Shown: positions 5,507 to 5,734 of the stretch, in pieces
Layout: the number at the start of each line of letters is the position of its first letter
Numbering within the stretch: the first letter of the stretch is position 1
Notes under the pieces: generated by a model
The model's input: the letters and a program-made list of their open reading frames with translations, nothing else
The model's database searches: none
Told to the model about the DNA's origin: nothing
Origin: an uncultured Desulfobacterales bacterium
Lineage (GTDB): Bacteria; Desulfobacterota; Desulfobacteria; Desulfobacterales; JAFDCJ01
Assembly (NCBI GenBank): GCA_945787595.1
Contig: CALZJV010000582.1
Location: 1 to 5,734, forward strand
Reading direction: 5' to 3'
DNA: 5,734 nt
Made by a program: the position numbers and the translations under genes

Positions 5507-5734
5507 ATGACCAATCCTTATGAAATAGCCTACCAACAGTCCATTGAAGACCCCAATACTTTCTGGGCCAAAGCCGCGGAAGACTGTCACTGGTATAAAA
5601 AGTGGGACAAAGTACTCGATGATTCCAATAAACCCTTTTATCGCTGGTTTAGCGGCGGCGAGGTCAATACGTGTTATAATGCCTTGGACTTTCACATCGA
5701 AAACGGCCGTGGTGACCAGAATGCGATCATTTAC
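5507..5734 (+). CDS. prpE: Propionyl-CoA synthetase-like AMP-forming acyl-CoA ligase, N-terminal part (runs off right edge)
   Basis: Only the first 76 codons are present; the gene continues beyond the window. The fragment carries the ACAS N-terminal domain in its PrpE style: YQQSIEDPNTFWA (about 9-21), WYKKWDKVLDDSN (about 29-41), then PFYRWFSGGEVNTCYNALD and ENGRGDQNAIIY. The pattern SIxxPxxFWA and LDxSNxPFxRWF is typical of PrpE and distinct from the acs product at 398-2428, which has a longer N terminus. The full enzyme would make propionyl-CoA from propionate, ATP and CoA in the cytoplasm, though related ligases also take acetate or butyrate, and the substrate-defining residues lie outside the window. 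Start fixed by the strong site at 5493-5501. It may form its own transcript, since 167 nt separate it from the lipoprotein gene. Confidence 0.75.
   Translation, partial: MTNPYEIAYQQSIEDPNTFWAKAAEDCHWYKKWDKVLDDSNKPFYRWFSGGEVNTCYNALDFHIENGRGDQNAIIY

Noticed and set aside
5480..5695. Minus-strand 71-codon open frame opposite the second ligase
   Set aside because: Shadow of the PrpE-like coding region, which has a strong ribosome-binding site and clear family motifs.

Overview
The window is chromosomal bacterial DNA from what looks like a short-chain fatty acid (acetate/propionate) uptake and activation locus. All recognisable genes are on the + strand. In order they are: a complete AMP-forming acetyl-CoA synthetase (398-2428); a long Na+/solute symporter of the SSS family, broken by one frameshift (2765-4785); a small TPR lipoprotein, broken by an apparent internal deletion (4891-5339); and the N-terminal 76 codons of a propionyl-CoA synthetase-like acyl-CoA ligase that runs off the right edge (from 5507).

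The outer-membrane-type lipoprotein signal peptide points to a Gram-negative. Two AMP-forming ligases beside a symporter, together with the protein style, fit a Desulfobacterota-type (deltaproteobacterial) organism that oxidises or assimilates acetate and propionate. This placement is an inference from general protein resemblance; there is no rRNA or other phylogenetic marker here.

Layout. Bases 1-397 hold no convincing gene, but contain a good sigma70-type promoter (196-223) and a perfect 19-bp palindrome (291-309) in the long leader of the synthetase gene. The 336-nt gap 2429-2764 holds weak hairpins and an extended Shine-Dalgarno-like sequence without a proper ORF; the symporter then starts behind its own strong ribosome-binding site. 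A 13-bp perfect hairpin (4825-4854) separates the symporter from the lipoprotein gene. The gap 5340-5506 holds four 7-bp tandem repeats, a small GC hairpin and a 16-bp palindrome ahead of the second ligase.

How the genes could work together: the symporter would import a carboxylate with Na+, and the two ligases would trap it as acetyl-CoA or propionyl-CoA at the cost of ATP to AMP. The lipoprotein has no evident metabolic role and may be a bystander. Two consecutive genes (symporter and lipoprotein) carry frame-disrupting lesions while their downstream halves still read as good protein. The lesions are therefore either recent, or errors in the sequence or assembly. I see no clearly new biological system; the lesions and the intergenic palindromes are the parts most worth checking.
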